NCBI GenBank assembly: GCA_027063505.1
Contig: JAMORO010000016.1
Coordinates: 1-40,298, forward strand
Reading direction: 5' to 3'
Source: Sulfurimonas sp.
GTDB taxonomy: Bacteria; Campylobacterota; Campylobacteria; Campylobacterales; Sulfurimonadaceae
DNA length: 40,298 nucleotides
The notes beneath the pieces are model-generated. The model saw only the letters and a list, made by a program, of their open reading frames with translations, was not told the DNA's origin and did not search any database. Both the position numbers and the translations under genes were made by a program. Of the stretch, positions 1-6,493 are shown piece by piece; position 1 is the stretch's first letter, and every line of letters starts with the position of its first letter.

Positions 1-13
1 TTTTTGCTTGCAT
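1..13 (-). CDS. 5' end of an unidentified gene, cut by the window edge
   Basis: An ATG on the minus strand at 11-13 begins M-Q-A-K and runs off the left edge. A Shine-Dalgarno AGGA (plus-strand tcct, 20-23) sits 6 nt before it and an extended -10 promoter lies further upstream. In Campylobacter the gene after yraN is trxA (thioredoxin), so trxA is a contextual guess. Four codons cannot confirm it. Confidence 0.45.
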
Positions 14-40
14 AAAAAATCCTATAAAGTTATTAAGATT

Positions 41-49
41 ATTATAACA
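41..49 (-). promoter_or_regulatory. Extended -10 promoter for the gene at the left edge
   Basis: Minus-strand TGT-TATAAT (plus 41-49) is an extended -10 (TGnTATAAT) with no clear -35, a common Campylobacterota form. The predicted start of transcription near 34 gives a leader of about 20 nt containing the AGGA. It lies between the yraN stop and the next start, so that gene need not depend on read-through from yraN. Confidence 0.5.
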
Positions 50-76
50 TTTGTTTGTAAAGAGAGAAGATGAAAG

Positions 77-406
77 TTATAAAGTGATATTTTCTATAAG
101 TTCTATATCAGTAGGTGTTACGATAATAGCATCAAGAGTAAAATCAACATCAAGAGAGTTTTTTTTCATATAAACATGTGCAGTTTTAACAAGTTTGTTT
201 ATTTTAGAAGGAGTGATATTCTGAACAGCCAACTCATAATCCTCCCCACTCTTCACCTCAACAAAGTGAAGCACATCATCTTTTGTAGCAATGATATCTA
301 CCTCACCAAAACGAGAGTAAAAGTTTCGCTCGGCTATAAAGTAGCCTCGCTCTTCTAAAAACAGAACTGCTTTATCCTCAGCTATATTTCCTTTGGCTCT
401 GCTCAT
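77..406 (-). CDS. yraN: YraN / UPF0102 family nuclease-fold protein
   Basis: 109 aa, the usual size of the family. Family hallmarks are visible: N-terminal G-x-x-A-E-x-x-A, then R-N-x-x-x-R-x-G-E-V-D-I-I and F-V-E-V-K, which form the D...ExK core of a PD-(D/E)XK nuclease-like fold. The biochemical role of YraN is not settled; a DNA recombination or Holliday-junction-resolvase-like activity has been suggested. Its ATG overlaps the mcrC stop as ATGA (403-406), so translation is probably coupled to mcrC. In Campylobacter, yraN follows hom directly. Here hom lies about 15 kb away, so yraN has come under the control of a restriction operon. Confidence 0.88.
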   Translation of the reverse strand: MSRAKGNIAEDKAVLFLEERGYFIAERNFYSRFGEVDIIATKDDVLHFVEVKSGEDYELAVQNITPSKINKLVKTAHVYMKKNSLDVDFTLDAIIVTPTDIELIENITL

Positions 407-1632
407 ACTTTAAATCCTATATCTTGTTCAAACCCTAAAGAGAGATCGAAAAACAGTACATCCAAATGAAGTTCATTCTTTATGTAACTTACTCTTTCTA
501 ACTCTAACTCACTGTTTTTAGGGTAAATAAGATAGAGCTGTGAAGTCTGTTTATACTTTGTTCCATAGGCATAAAGTTGGTACATATCCGCTTGGCTTAT
601 ATCTTTTTGAAAGAGGATATTTTTATACTTTGTATCGGCTATTATCTCTAACTCACTCCCCTTATTTATCACTATATCTGGTCGCAAGGCAAACTTCTTA
701 TGTGAGTCAACAAGATACTTTCCTTTATCTTGAAGTTTAACATCTAAACCTTGGCGTTTAAGATAGCTTCCTACATAAGACTCAAAGAGAGTGTTCATAT
801 CAAAAAGAAGTGCAAACGCCAGACTTGAACCTTTGTAAGGGGAAAAAGAGTTCTCTAAAAGAAAGACTTTTACATACTGCATTACTAACTCATAGGCTTT
901 CATGTTTTTATTAAGTTTGACTTTTTTAAAATCCTCTTTAGGAGTATGACTCACCCTAATAGAGTCAAATACAAAAAGAAACTCTCGTATCTTTTGCTGA
1001 TTTTTATTGAGTTTAGATTTTTTATAGAGATACTTTAGGGTTGTTTTTATGAGTCTATTTTCCACTCTATCGCTACTAAACTCCTCATACTCTACAAAAA
1101 ATCTCTCTTTATGAATAGCATTATGTCTTATCTGCTGTGATACCTTGAGTTTCCCTTTTAAGAAGTGTAAATTCTCCTCTTGAGATATATACTCACTCTT
1201 AATTCCTGAGCGAATAAGAGTAGAGAGTTCTTCTAAAAACATACTTATAAATATCTCTAAAAGTGGAAGTTTTGAGCTCTTTAAGTGGGCACTACTCAGA
1301 TGTTTAAAGGGAGATTTTTTAAGAGTTTTAAGCATCTTTAACAAAATAGTTTTAGACTCTGAAGTAGTTAAATTTTGTATCTTTGGAAGTATCTCTATGG
1401 TTGTGCCATCTTTTGTTTGGATAACTCCTACATAGTTTTGAGCTTTAAGTACCTTACCAAAACCTTTTTGTGTTCCTAGTTTTAAATACCTAGCATACTC
1501 ATCATCAGATAGAACAAACTCTTCAAGTTCCAAAAAGCTTTTCTCATCTATGTAGTGAGCTTCTTCCTTGCATAAGCTAGTTTTTCTAGTGTGTAAAAAC
1601 TCATACTCTTTAAGTGTTATCTGACTTGACAT
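403..1632 (-). CDS. mcrC: McrC, nuclease subunit of McrBC type IV restriction system
   Basis: 409 aa. McrC supplies the endonuclease that joins the McrB GTPase ring to cut DNA carrying modified cytosine. The C-terminal third holds a PD-(D/E)XK site: R-P-D-I-V-I (about residues 317-322) followed by I-A-D-T-K-Y-K (about 331-337). The N-terminal part has the McrC-type central region with F-x-K-G-K-L. The start overlaps the mcrB end by 16 nt and has no good Shine-Dalgarno, so it probably relies on coupling to mcrB. The stop overlaps the yraN start. Full length, no sign of decay. Confidence 0.9.
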   Translation of the reverse strand: MSSQITLKEYEFLHTRKTSLCKEEAHYIDEKSFLELEEFVLSDDEYARYLKLGTQKGFGKVLKAQNYVGVIQTKDGTTIEILPKIQNLTTSESKTILLKMLKTLKKSPFKHLSSAHLKSSKLPLLEIFISMFLEELSTLIRSGIKSEYISQEENLHFLKGKLKVSQQIRHNAIHKERFFVEYEEFSSDRVENRLIKTTLKYLYKKSKLNKNQQKIREFLFVFDSIRVSHTPKEDFKKVKLNKNMKAYELVMQYVKVFLLENSFSPYKGSSLAFALLFDMNTLFESYVGSYLKRQGLDVKLQDKGKYLVDSHKKFALRPDIVINKGSELEIIADTKYKNILFQKDISQADMYQLYAYGTKYKQTSQLYLIYPKNSELELERVSYIKNELHLDVLFFDLSLGFEQDIGFKV

Positions 1633-3167
1633 AATCTTTCATAAGCATCTATCTCAAACTCACTCTTCACAGAGTAACTCATCTTATCCTCTTCTAAATA
1701 CTCATCATCAATAGTCCCAAATATCTTTATAGCATCCTCTCGTAACTCCTCTATAAAGCCATCATTAAGCACAAGTAAAATCTTCTTCCAATCATCATAA
1801 AAATACTCTTGAAGCAGTGGAATAACCTTGTTTCGCATAATGGCGTTTAAATCATCAAGAGTTGACTCCTCATTTAGTTCCATAAAGTAAGCATGCCCGA
1901 TGGTATGTTCTCTATCGTAGAGGTACTTAACTCTGGCGTTTATGGTTTGTAAAAGAGATTTGATTTCTATACCCTCTATCTCAAACACTAAGAGTTCAGC
2001 CTTAGGCATCATCTCCACAAAATCAAAACGACGTCGCAGTGCTGTATCTAAGAGGGCTATACTTCTGTCTGCTGTGTTCATAGTTCCTATAATATAGAGA
2101 TTTTTAGGAACCCTAAAAAGTTCATTTGAGTAGGGAAGTTTCACTTGAATCTCCTCATCTGAACCTAATCGTTTCGAGGGTTCTATGAGAGTGATAAGTT
2201 CTCCGAAGATTTTTGAAATATTTCCTCTGTTTATTTCATCTATGATTATTATGTAATTCTTATCATTTTGCTTATTATTTTTTCTTTCTAAATAAGTTTG
2301 TGCAAGATTTTTAAAAGCATTTGGGTAGCCATTAATAATGAATTTTTCAGTAGTTTTACTCATTTTATCCACAGCATTTTTTGTATTCAAATCTTCTAAA
2401 GTTATAATTTCTTTTTCAATCAAACTTAATACTTCATTTAATAAATACATAGGGATAGGAATAATACTTCCATTTTGTCTTTTTAATTTTAACAGTTCTT
2501 CACTTAAACCAATAATTTCATATTTACCAATGAATTGCCCTAGATAAAAGATATTATTTGAATTTGCTTTATGACATAAATTTTTAAACACCCCATCTTC
2601 AATGTTATAAGAGATATTTCCATCAATAGTACTTGCCTTTATCCCCTCAACAAACTCCTCATAACCATAACTCTGATGAAAAGTAACAAACTCTATCTGA
2701 CCAGCATCTCGTAAGACTTCAAATCTTTTTTTAGCATCAGTTCTATTCTCTGACACTTTTCCATCTATAATCTCTAATGCTCTGTTAATAGTATTGTAAG
2801 TTTTTCCTGTTCCGGGAGGACCATAGAGGATTTGGTTTAATTGAATACTTTTTTTACTTTTTGGTTTTTTAGGCTTATTTATCTGTTTCAAAAATTGAAT
2901 ATATTTCTTAATAGCTGCACTTGGCAATTGATTTCTTGTTTCACGATTAAATTCTGACAAATCTCCTTTACTTGAAAGTCTATTATACAATTTATCAAGA
3001 TAAACTAAATCTTCACATTCAAAAATATTTTTATAATCTTCTTCTCCAAGTTCACTTAATTTTTGTGGTAATAAAAATTTTAAAGCCTTAGGATACGAAG
3101 ATATTGGTGACTCTGTTTTAACTTCATCTTTTAACCATTTTATAAATTGATTTTCTTTATTATTCAT
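1617..3167 (-). CDS. mcrB: McrB, AAA+ GTPase subunit of McrBC type IV restriction system
   Basis: 516 aa. McrB recognises modified DNA through a variable N-terminal domain and drives translocation with a GTP-specific AAA+ ring. Visible: Walker A G-P-P-G-T-G-K-T (about residues 116-123), G-Y-E-E-F-V-E-G, Walker B I-I-I-I-D-E-I-N-R-G, the McrB signature T-M-N-T-A-D-R-S and the arginine-rich A-L-R-R-R-F. The N-terminal about 100 residues match no reader domain I recognise (not a clear DUF3578). About 100 residues between the Walker A and Walker B parts (about 203-300) form an insertion. Both of these parts are much more AT-rich than the conserved core (see findings). An extended -10 promoter lies about 30 bp upstream. 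Confidence 0.9.
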   Translation of the reverse strand: MNNKENQFIKWLKDEVKTESPISSYPKALKFLLPQKLSELGEEDYKNIFECEDLVYLDKLYNRLSSKGDLSEFNRETRNQLPSAAIKKYIQFLKQINKPKKPKSKKSIQLNQILYGPPGTGKTYNTINRALEIIDGKVSENRTDAKKRFEVLRDAGQIEFVTFHQSYGYEEFVEGIKASTIDGNISYNIEDGVFKNLCHKANSNNIFYLGQFIGKYEIIGLSEELLKLKRQNGSIIPIPMYLLNEVLSLIEKEIITLEDLNTKNAVDKMSKTTEKFIINGYPNAFKNLAQTYLERKNNKQNDKNYIIIIDEINRGNISKIFGELITLIEPSKRLGSDEEIQVKLPYSNELFRVPKNLYIIGTMNTADRSIALLDTALRRRFDFVEMMPKAELLVFEIEGIEIKSLLQTINARVKYLYDREHTIGHAYFMELNEESTLDDLNAIMRNKVIPLLQEYFYDDWKKILLVLNDGFIEELREDAIKIFGTIDDEYLEEDKMSYSVKSEFEIDAYERLCQVR

Positions 3168-3197
3168 ATTTAATCCGTTTTATTTAATACTGAAACT

Positions 3198-3206
3198 ATT
3201 ATATCA
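3198..3206 (-). promoter_or_regulatory. Extended -10 promoter of mcrBC-yraN
   Basis: Minus-strand TGA-TATAAT (plus 3198-3206), a perfect extended -10, about 30 bp before the mcrB ATG. Predicted start near 3191, leader about 24 nt. No -35 is evident. The Shine-Dalgarno before mcrB is weak (CGGA). Confidence 0.55.
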
Positions 3207-3229
3207 TAGGAGAATTAAGAGGAAGAGAC

Positions 3230-3315
3230 AATAGTAGCCAGAGGGTGATGAATCCCTCTGTTTTGATTAGTATATATATGGTGTAAAAACCATAAAAACT
3301 AAAAAGACTACTATT
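3230..3315. other. Intergenic segment able to fold as a three-way junction
   Basis: Nested inverted repeats are perfect: AATAGTAG (3230-3237) with CTACTATT (3308-3315) as the closing stem; CAGAGGG (3239-3245) with CCCTCTG (3254-3260), 8-nt loop; TATGGT (3277-3282) with ACCATA (3289-3294), 6-nt loop. No ORF of useful length is present. It lies between the sRNA terminator and the mcrB promoter. The transcribed strand is unknown, and chance pairing in AT-rich DNA remains possible. Confidence 0.35.
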
Positions 3316-3369
3316 AGTTTTGTGATCAACGCAATTCCTTTGTATTGGATTCCCACCCAACACACCCAC

Positions 3370-3408
3370 AAAAAAAAAGGGCGACTAGAAATAAATCTAG
3401 TCGCCCTT
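3370..3408 (-). terminator. Strong intrinsic terminator of the sRNA candidate (and probably of fdhA-like gene)
   Basis: Perfect 13-bp stem AAGGGCGACTAGA (3377-3389) with TCTAGTCGCCCTT (3396-3408), 6-nt loop, with nine As on the plus strand at 3370-3378 that read as a U9 tract on the minus strand. The pair GTATTGGATT (3342-3351) and AATCCAATAC (3410-3419) encloses it, so read-through RNA could form a longer stem around the terminator. Confidence 0.88.
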
Positions 3409-3464
3409 CAATCCAATACTTTGAGATCATCACTCTCAAAAATATAAGAAATTACATTGATCAT
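3370..3464 (-). ncRNA. Candidate small RNA, about 93 nt, with own promoter and terminator
   Basis: Starting just past the fdhA-like stop, the minus strand carries a consensus promoter (TTGACA, 17 bp, TATAAT), a predicted start near 3462-3464, a first hairpin TTTGAGA/TCTCAAA (plus 3420-3440, 7-nt loop), a single-stranded AGTATTGGATTGA stretch, then a 13-bp GC-rich hairpin followed by nine Us. There is no ORF: the only early ATG is followed at once by TAA. All parts of a trans-acting sRNA gene are present in order, but I do not recognise its family. An alternative is a leader for mcrB ending at a strong attenuator; mcrB however has its own promoter downstream. Confidence 0.68.
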
Positions 3465-3468
3465 TTGA

Positions 3469-3497
3469 ATTATAACAAATTAAGACAAATGTGTCAA
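3469..3497 (-). promoter_or_regulatory. Perfect consensus sigma-70 promoter
   Basis: Minus-strand TTGACA (plus 3492-3497), 17-bp spacer (3475-3491), TATAAT (plus 3469-3474). Both hexamers and the spacer are the exact consensus, which is exceptional for this window, where -35 elements are mostly absent. It begins 4 nt after the stop of the fdhA-like gene and points into the 3' gap, not at a protein gene start. Confidence 0.82.
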
Positions 3498-3500
3498 AAT

Positions 3501-5570
3501 CTAGCAGTTAATAATCTCAACTTTTATAGTCTTAAATGCAGCAGTTAAGATAACTTCATCTGCTGCATCTCCAAAGAGTGCATTAATGCGTGAGCTTGCA
3601 TGATGGAAGGTTGCAAAGAGAGTTTTAGGTTGTACTTTATCTGTAATCTTTATAGTAAGTGGATTTGTCTCTCCAAACTCACTTTTAAGAACTACTTTCT
3701 CACTTGTAAAGTCTGCTGCATCATCTTCACATACAAGAAGTATATCTTCATCATAGCGTTTCATAAGACTTGGACTTCTTGAAGTTTGTGCTGCATTGTT
3801 GTAGTGAGCTAAAGTACGACCAGTACTAAGGTGATATCCTGTCAGTTTTTTCTCCATGATCTCTTGTATCATACCACGAAGTCTATACTGATTGTATTTA
3901 AAGTGACCAAGTCCATCATCTGTACGGAAGTCTAGCTGGTGAAGAATCGGTGTATCTTCTGTGTGCACTGGCCACTGTAGTCCACGTTTACGGTGTTTCT
4001 CAAGTCTATGATAGTCTGCACCAGAAAAACGTCTATAGGCTACTTTTTGAACCTCTTCCCATACATCTTTACTTGTTTTATAGTTTGCATCGCCACCCAT
4101 TTTCTGGTCAAGAAGTGTTAAAACTTCCCAGTCATCAGGTAGATCTGATTTAACTAGAGGTTGTGAGAGATGGAGTCTTCTCATGGCGTTTACATAAACG
4201 CCAGTTTTCTCATAAGCAGACTTTACACCCACAACGATATCTGCACGATTAGCAATGTCTGTCATAAATAACTCTTGCACAAAAATCATATCTAGCTTAT
4301 CAAATGCACGATCTACTTTATTTAGATTTGGATGTATATGAGTTAAATCTTCACCGATGTTAAGAACCACTTTCACTCTATCTTCAAGCATCTCATCCAC
4401 AAGTTGAGGAGTCATAAGACCTATCTCTTTTGGCGTTTGATAATCAGGGTCGAAGTATGGGAGCATTCCCATGTCACAAGTTCCTTGCACATTGTTCTGT
4501 CCACGAAGAGGCATAAGTCCCGCTCCACTTTTTCCAATGTTTCCTGTCATAAGAGATAGGTGAACCATAGCCATAACAGAGTAAGAACCATCTATATGCT
4601 CAGTTATTCCAAGTCCCCAAAATATCATAGACTTTTTAAGAGCATACTCACGAGCTACTTTTTTAATCATCTTTGAGAGATACTCATACCCCTCAATGTT
4701 ATTATAGTAGTCAGGATTAGCATATGGGTCATTCATAATTTTTTCTTTAAACTCAGCAAATCCTGCCGTTCTATCCTCAACAAAACTCTCATCATATAAC
4801 TCTTCATCTATAATGACATAAGCCATCATATTTAGAGTAAGTAGATTTGCTTCATGTGGCATAATAGCCTTGTACTTTGCAAAACGGTGCAGTTTAATCT
4901 CACGAACATCAAAAACAGCTAAGTTGTCGTGTTCACGAGCTACATCGATGATACGATTTGCGATGATAGGGTGTGCTTCAGTTGTGTTTGAACCTATAAC
5001 GACCATAAACTCAACATTATAAATATCATTGTATGGGTTAGTTGCAGCACCCTCACCGATAGTCACTTTCATACCACTTAGAGATGGAGAGTGACAAACA
5101 CGAGCACAGTTATCTACATGGGGAGAGTTAAGAGTGTGGCGTGTAAATTTTTGGAAAAGATAAGCAGACTCACAAGAAGTTCTCGCTCCACCAATAGAAC
5201 AGATAGATTTTCTACCATACTTCTCTTGAGTTTTCTTCATCATCATAGCAGCAGCAGTAGTTGCAGACTCCAAGTCTGTTTCAACCCAAGTCTCATCTAA
5301 ATCTGTAAGAGTCGAAGCAATAGCCTCTTTAATCTCAGGATTGTTTTCTAACCACACTTTTCTTATGCGAGGTATACGAAGTCTATCATCAGCATCCACA
5401 AAATCAAAACCATACTTACCCTTAATACAGAGTTTCCCTTGAGAAACAACACCATCAGGATGTGCAAAAATCTTTACAATTTTGTTCTCTTTAGTGTCTA
5501 CATGAGCAGCTATGTCACAACCAACTCCACAGTATGTACAAACGCTGTCAATAGTTACAATATTTTCCAT
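3501..5570 (-). CDS. Orphan formate-dehydrogenase-like molybdopterin oxidoreductase (Cys type)
   Basis: 689 aa, the size of FdhH-type catalytic subunits. The N-terminal [4Fe-4S] motif C-T-Y-C-G-V-G-C (residues 11-18) has its fourth Cys at about 48. The active-site segment C-A-R-V-C-H-S-P-S has Cys (codon TGT) where E. coli FdhH has selenocysteine, followed by the conserved His. The C-terminal part ends in a molybdopterin-dinucleotide-binding domain (G-Y-H-L-S-T-G-R-T). No Tat signal, so it should be cytoplasmic. No FdhB, FdhC, FdhD or ferredoxin-type partner is adjacent, so the electron acceptor is unknown. MoaA, needed for its cofactor, is encoded at 25420-26385. Formate is the best guess for the substrate, but related CO2/formate or other two-electron oxidoreductases cannot be excluded. 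Confidence 0.75.
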   Translation of the reverse strand: MENIVTIDSVCTYCGVGCDIAAHVDTKENKIVKIFAHPDGVVSQGKLCIKGKYGFDFVDADDRLRIPRIRKVWLENNPEIKEAIASTLTDLDETWVETDLESATTAAAMMMKKTQEKYGRKSICSIGGARTSCESAYLFQKFTRHTLNSPHVDNCARVCHSPSLSGMKVTIGEGAATNPYNDIYNVEFMVVIGSNTTEAHPIIANRIIDVAREHDNLAVFDVREIKLHRFAKYKAIMPHEANLLTLNMMAYVIIDEELYDESFVEDRTAGFAEFKEKIMNDPYANPDYYNNIEGYEYLSKMIKKVAREYALKKSMIFWGLGITEHIDGSYSVMAMVHLSLMTGNIGKSGAGLMPLRGQNNVQGTCDMGMLPYFDPDYQTPKEIGLMTPQLVDEMLEDRVKVVLNIGEDLTHIHPNLNKVDRAFDKLDMIFVQELFMTDIANRADIVVGVKSAYEKTGVYVNAMRRLHLSQPLVKSDLPDDWEVLTLLDQKMGGDANYKTSKDVWEEVQKVAYRRFSGADYHRLEKHRKRGLQWPVHTEDTPILHQLDFRTDDGLGHFKYNQYRLRGMIQEIMEKKLTGYHLSTGRTLAHYNNAAQTSRSPSLMKRYDEDILLVCEDDAADFTSEKVVLKSEFGETNPLTIKITDKVQPKTLFATFHHASSRINALFGDAADEVILTAAFKTIKVEIINC

Positions 5571-5628
5571 ATTTAATCATCCCACAAATAATTTTTTAAA
5601 GAGTACATTAAATAATATGCTGTTTAAA

Positions 5629-5644
5629 AAATCTGAAAAGATTT
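5629..5644 (-). terminator. Probable intrinsic terminator after the SDR gene
   Basis: AAATCT (5629-5634), GAAA loop on the plus strand, AGATTT (5639-5644): a perfect 6-bp stem that overlaps the SDR stop codon and is followed on the minus strand by a short U run. AT-rich and short, so only moderately convincing. The remaining 5571-5628 stretch holds a weak TATTAT -10 for the fdhA-like gene. Confidence 0.45.
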
Positions 5645-6383
5645 AGCGAAGAGAGTTTACAATCTTCTCTCTTAAAAAGCTTGGAAGTAGATTTAAAAGC
5701 TTAATGATTAAATAAAATCTAAGGGGAAAAATATATTGACGTCTATTTTTCTCTATAGCTCGAATTATTTTAGACACACCCTGAGATGTTTCAAGTATCA
5801 AGGGCATATTAAACTCATTCTTATCTGTCAGTTCACTCTTTATAAAACCGGGTAAAATATTGATAACTTTGATGCCATACTTATTGTACTTATAACGGAT
5901 ACCTTCAGCATAAGCATTAAGCGCTCGCTTTGAAGAGGAGTAGACTTTTGAGCTTGGCATAGAGAAGAGTGAAGCCAGTGAAGATATAAAGACAATTTTT
6001 CCACTTTTCTGTTTTTTAAAAAGCGGTAACAGTACTTCTAACACAGCATGAACGGAGAGTACATTCACCTCGAAAAGTTTTTGAAACTCAGCTATTGTTG
6101 GAATATAATCCTCTTTAGTTGTATGTCCTAGTGATACCCCCGCATTTAATATCACCATATCTAAAGAGTCTATCTCCCTAAGTTTCTCCTGTAACAGACT
6201 AAAATTTGTCACATCAACAACAATAATATCAATACTTTGACACTTCTCATACAACTCTTTACGAAGCTCATAAAGTCTCTCTTCACGTCGAGCTAAAAGG
6301 AGGAGATGATTCTCACTCTTTGCATATTGTCGAGCAAGTTCAGCACCAAGTCCAGAACTTGCACCAGTTATTAATATTTTCAT
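5643..6383 (-). CDS. Short-chain dehydrogenase/reductase (SDR)
   Basis: 246 aa from the chosen ATG at 6381-6383, where the protein begins M-K-I-L-I-T-G-A-S-S-G-L-G, the expected N-terminus of a classical SDR. A start 16 codons earlier (6431) adds residues unlike the family. Cofactor motif T-G-A-S-S-G-L-G, structural N-A-G, catalytic Ser in F-I-S-S-L-A-S and Y-S-S-S-K carry the Ser-Tyr-Lys triad. The C-terminal 30 residues are hydrophobic and basic, suggesting membrane association. Substrate unknown. Its start is divergent from the DUF1800-like lipoprotein gene, with a 110-bp shared upstream region. Confidence 0.85.
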   Translation of the reverse strand: MKILITGASSGLGAELARQYAKSENHLLLLARREERLYELRKELYEKCQSIDIIVVDVTNFSLLQEKLREIDSLDMVILNAGVSLGHTTKEDYIPTIAEFQKLFEVNVLSVHAVLEVLLPLFKKQKSGKIVFISSLASLFSMPSSKVYSSSKRALNAYAEGIRYKYNKYGIKVINILPGFIKSELTDKNEFNMPLILETSQGVSKIIRAIEKNRRQYIFPLRFYLIIKLLNLLPSFLREKIVNSLR

Positions 6384-6456
6384 CTCATTCTCATCTTTAA
6401 ATTTTAAGTAAAAAGCTACATATGTATTCATATAAGAGCATATAATACAATAATTT

Positions 6457-6464
6457 GCTATACT
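6457..6464 (+). promoter_or_regulatory. Probable extended -10 promoter of the DUF1800/DUF1501 operon
   Basis: A TATACT box at 6459-6464 is preceded by T-G-C (6456-6458), giving an extended -10. Predicted start near 6471. This places the in-frame TTG at 6455 upstream of the RNA start and therefore excludes it as the translation start. Confidence 0.5.
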
Positions 6465-6493
6465 TATTTTATCTAATATTAAAGGAAATTCTC

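Noticed and set aside
3240..3260. Plus-strand intrinsic terminator CAGAGGG/CCCTCTG followed by TTTT
   Set aside because: No plus-strand gene or promoter lies upstream for it to terminate; kept only as part of the foldable segment.
3345..3548. 67-aa plus-strand ORF across the sRNA region
   Set aside because: Starts with TTG, has no ribosome site, runs through the sRNA terminator hairpin and into the 3' end of the FdhA-like gene.
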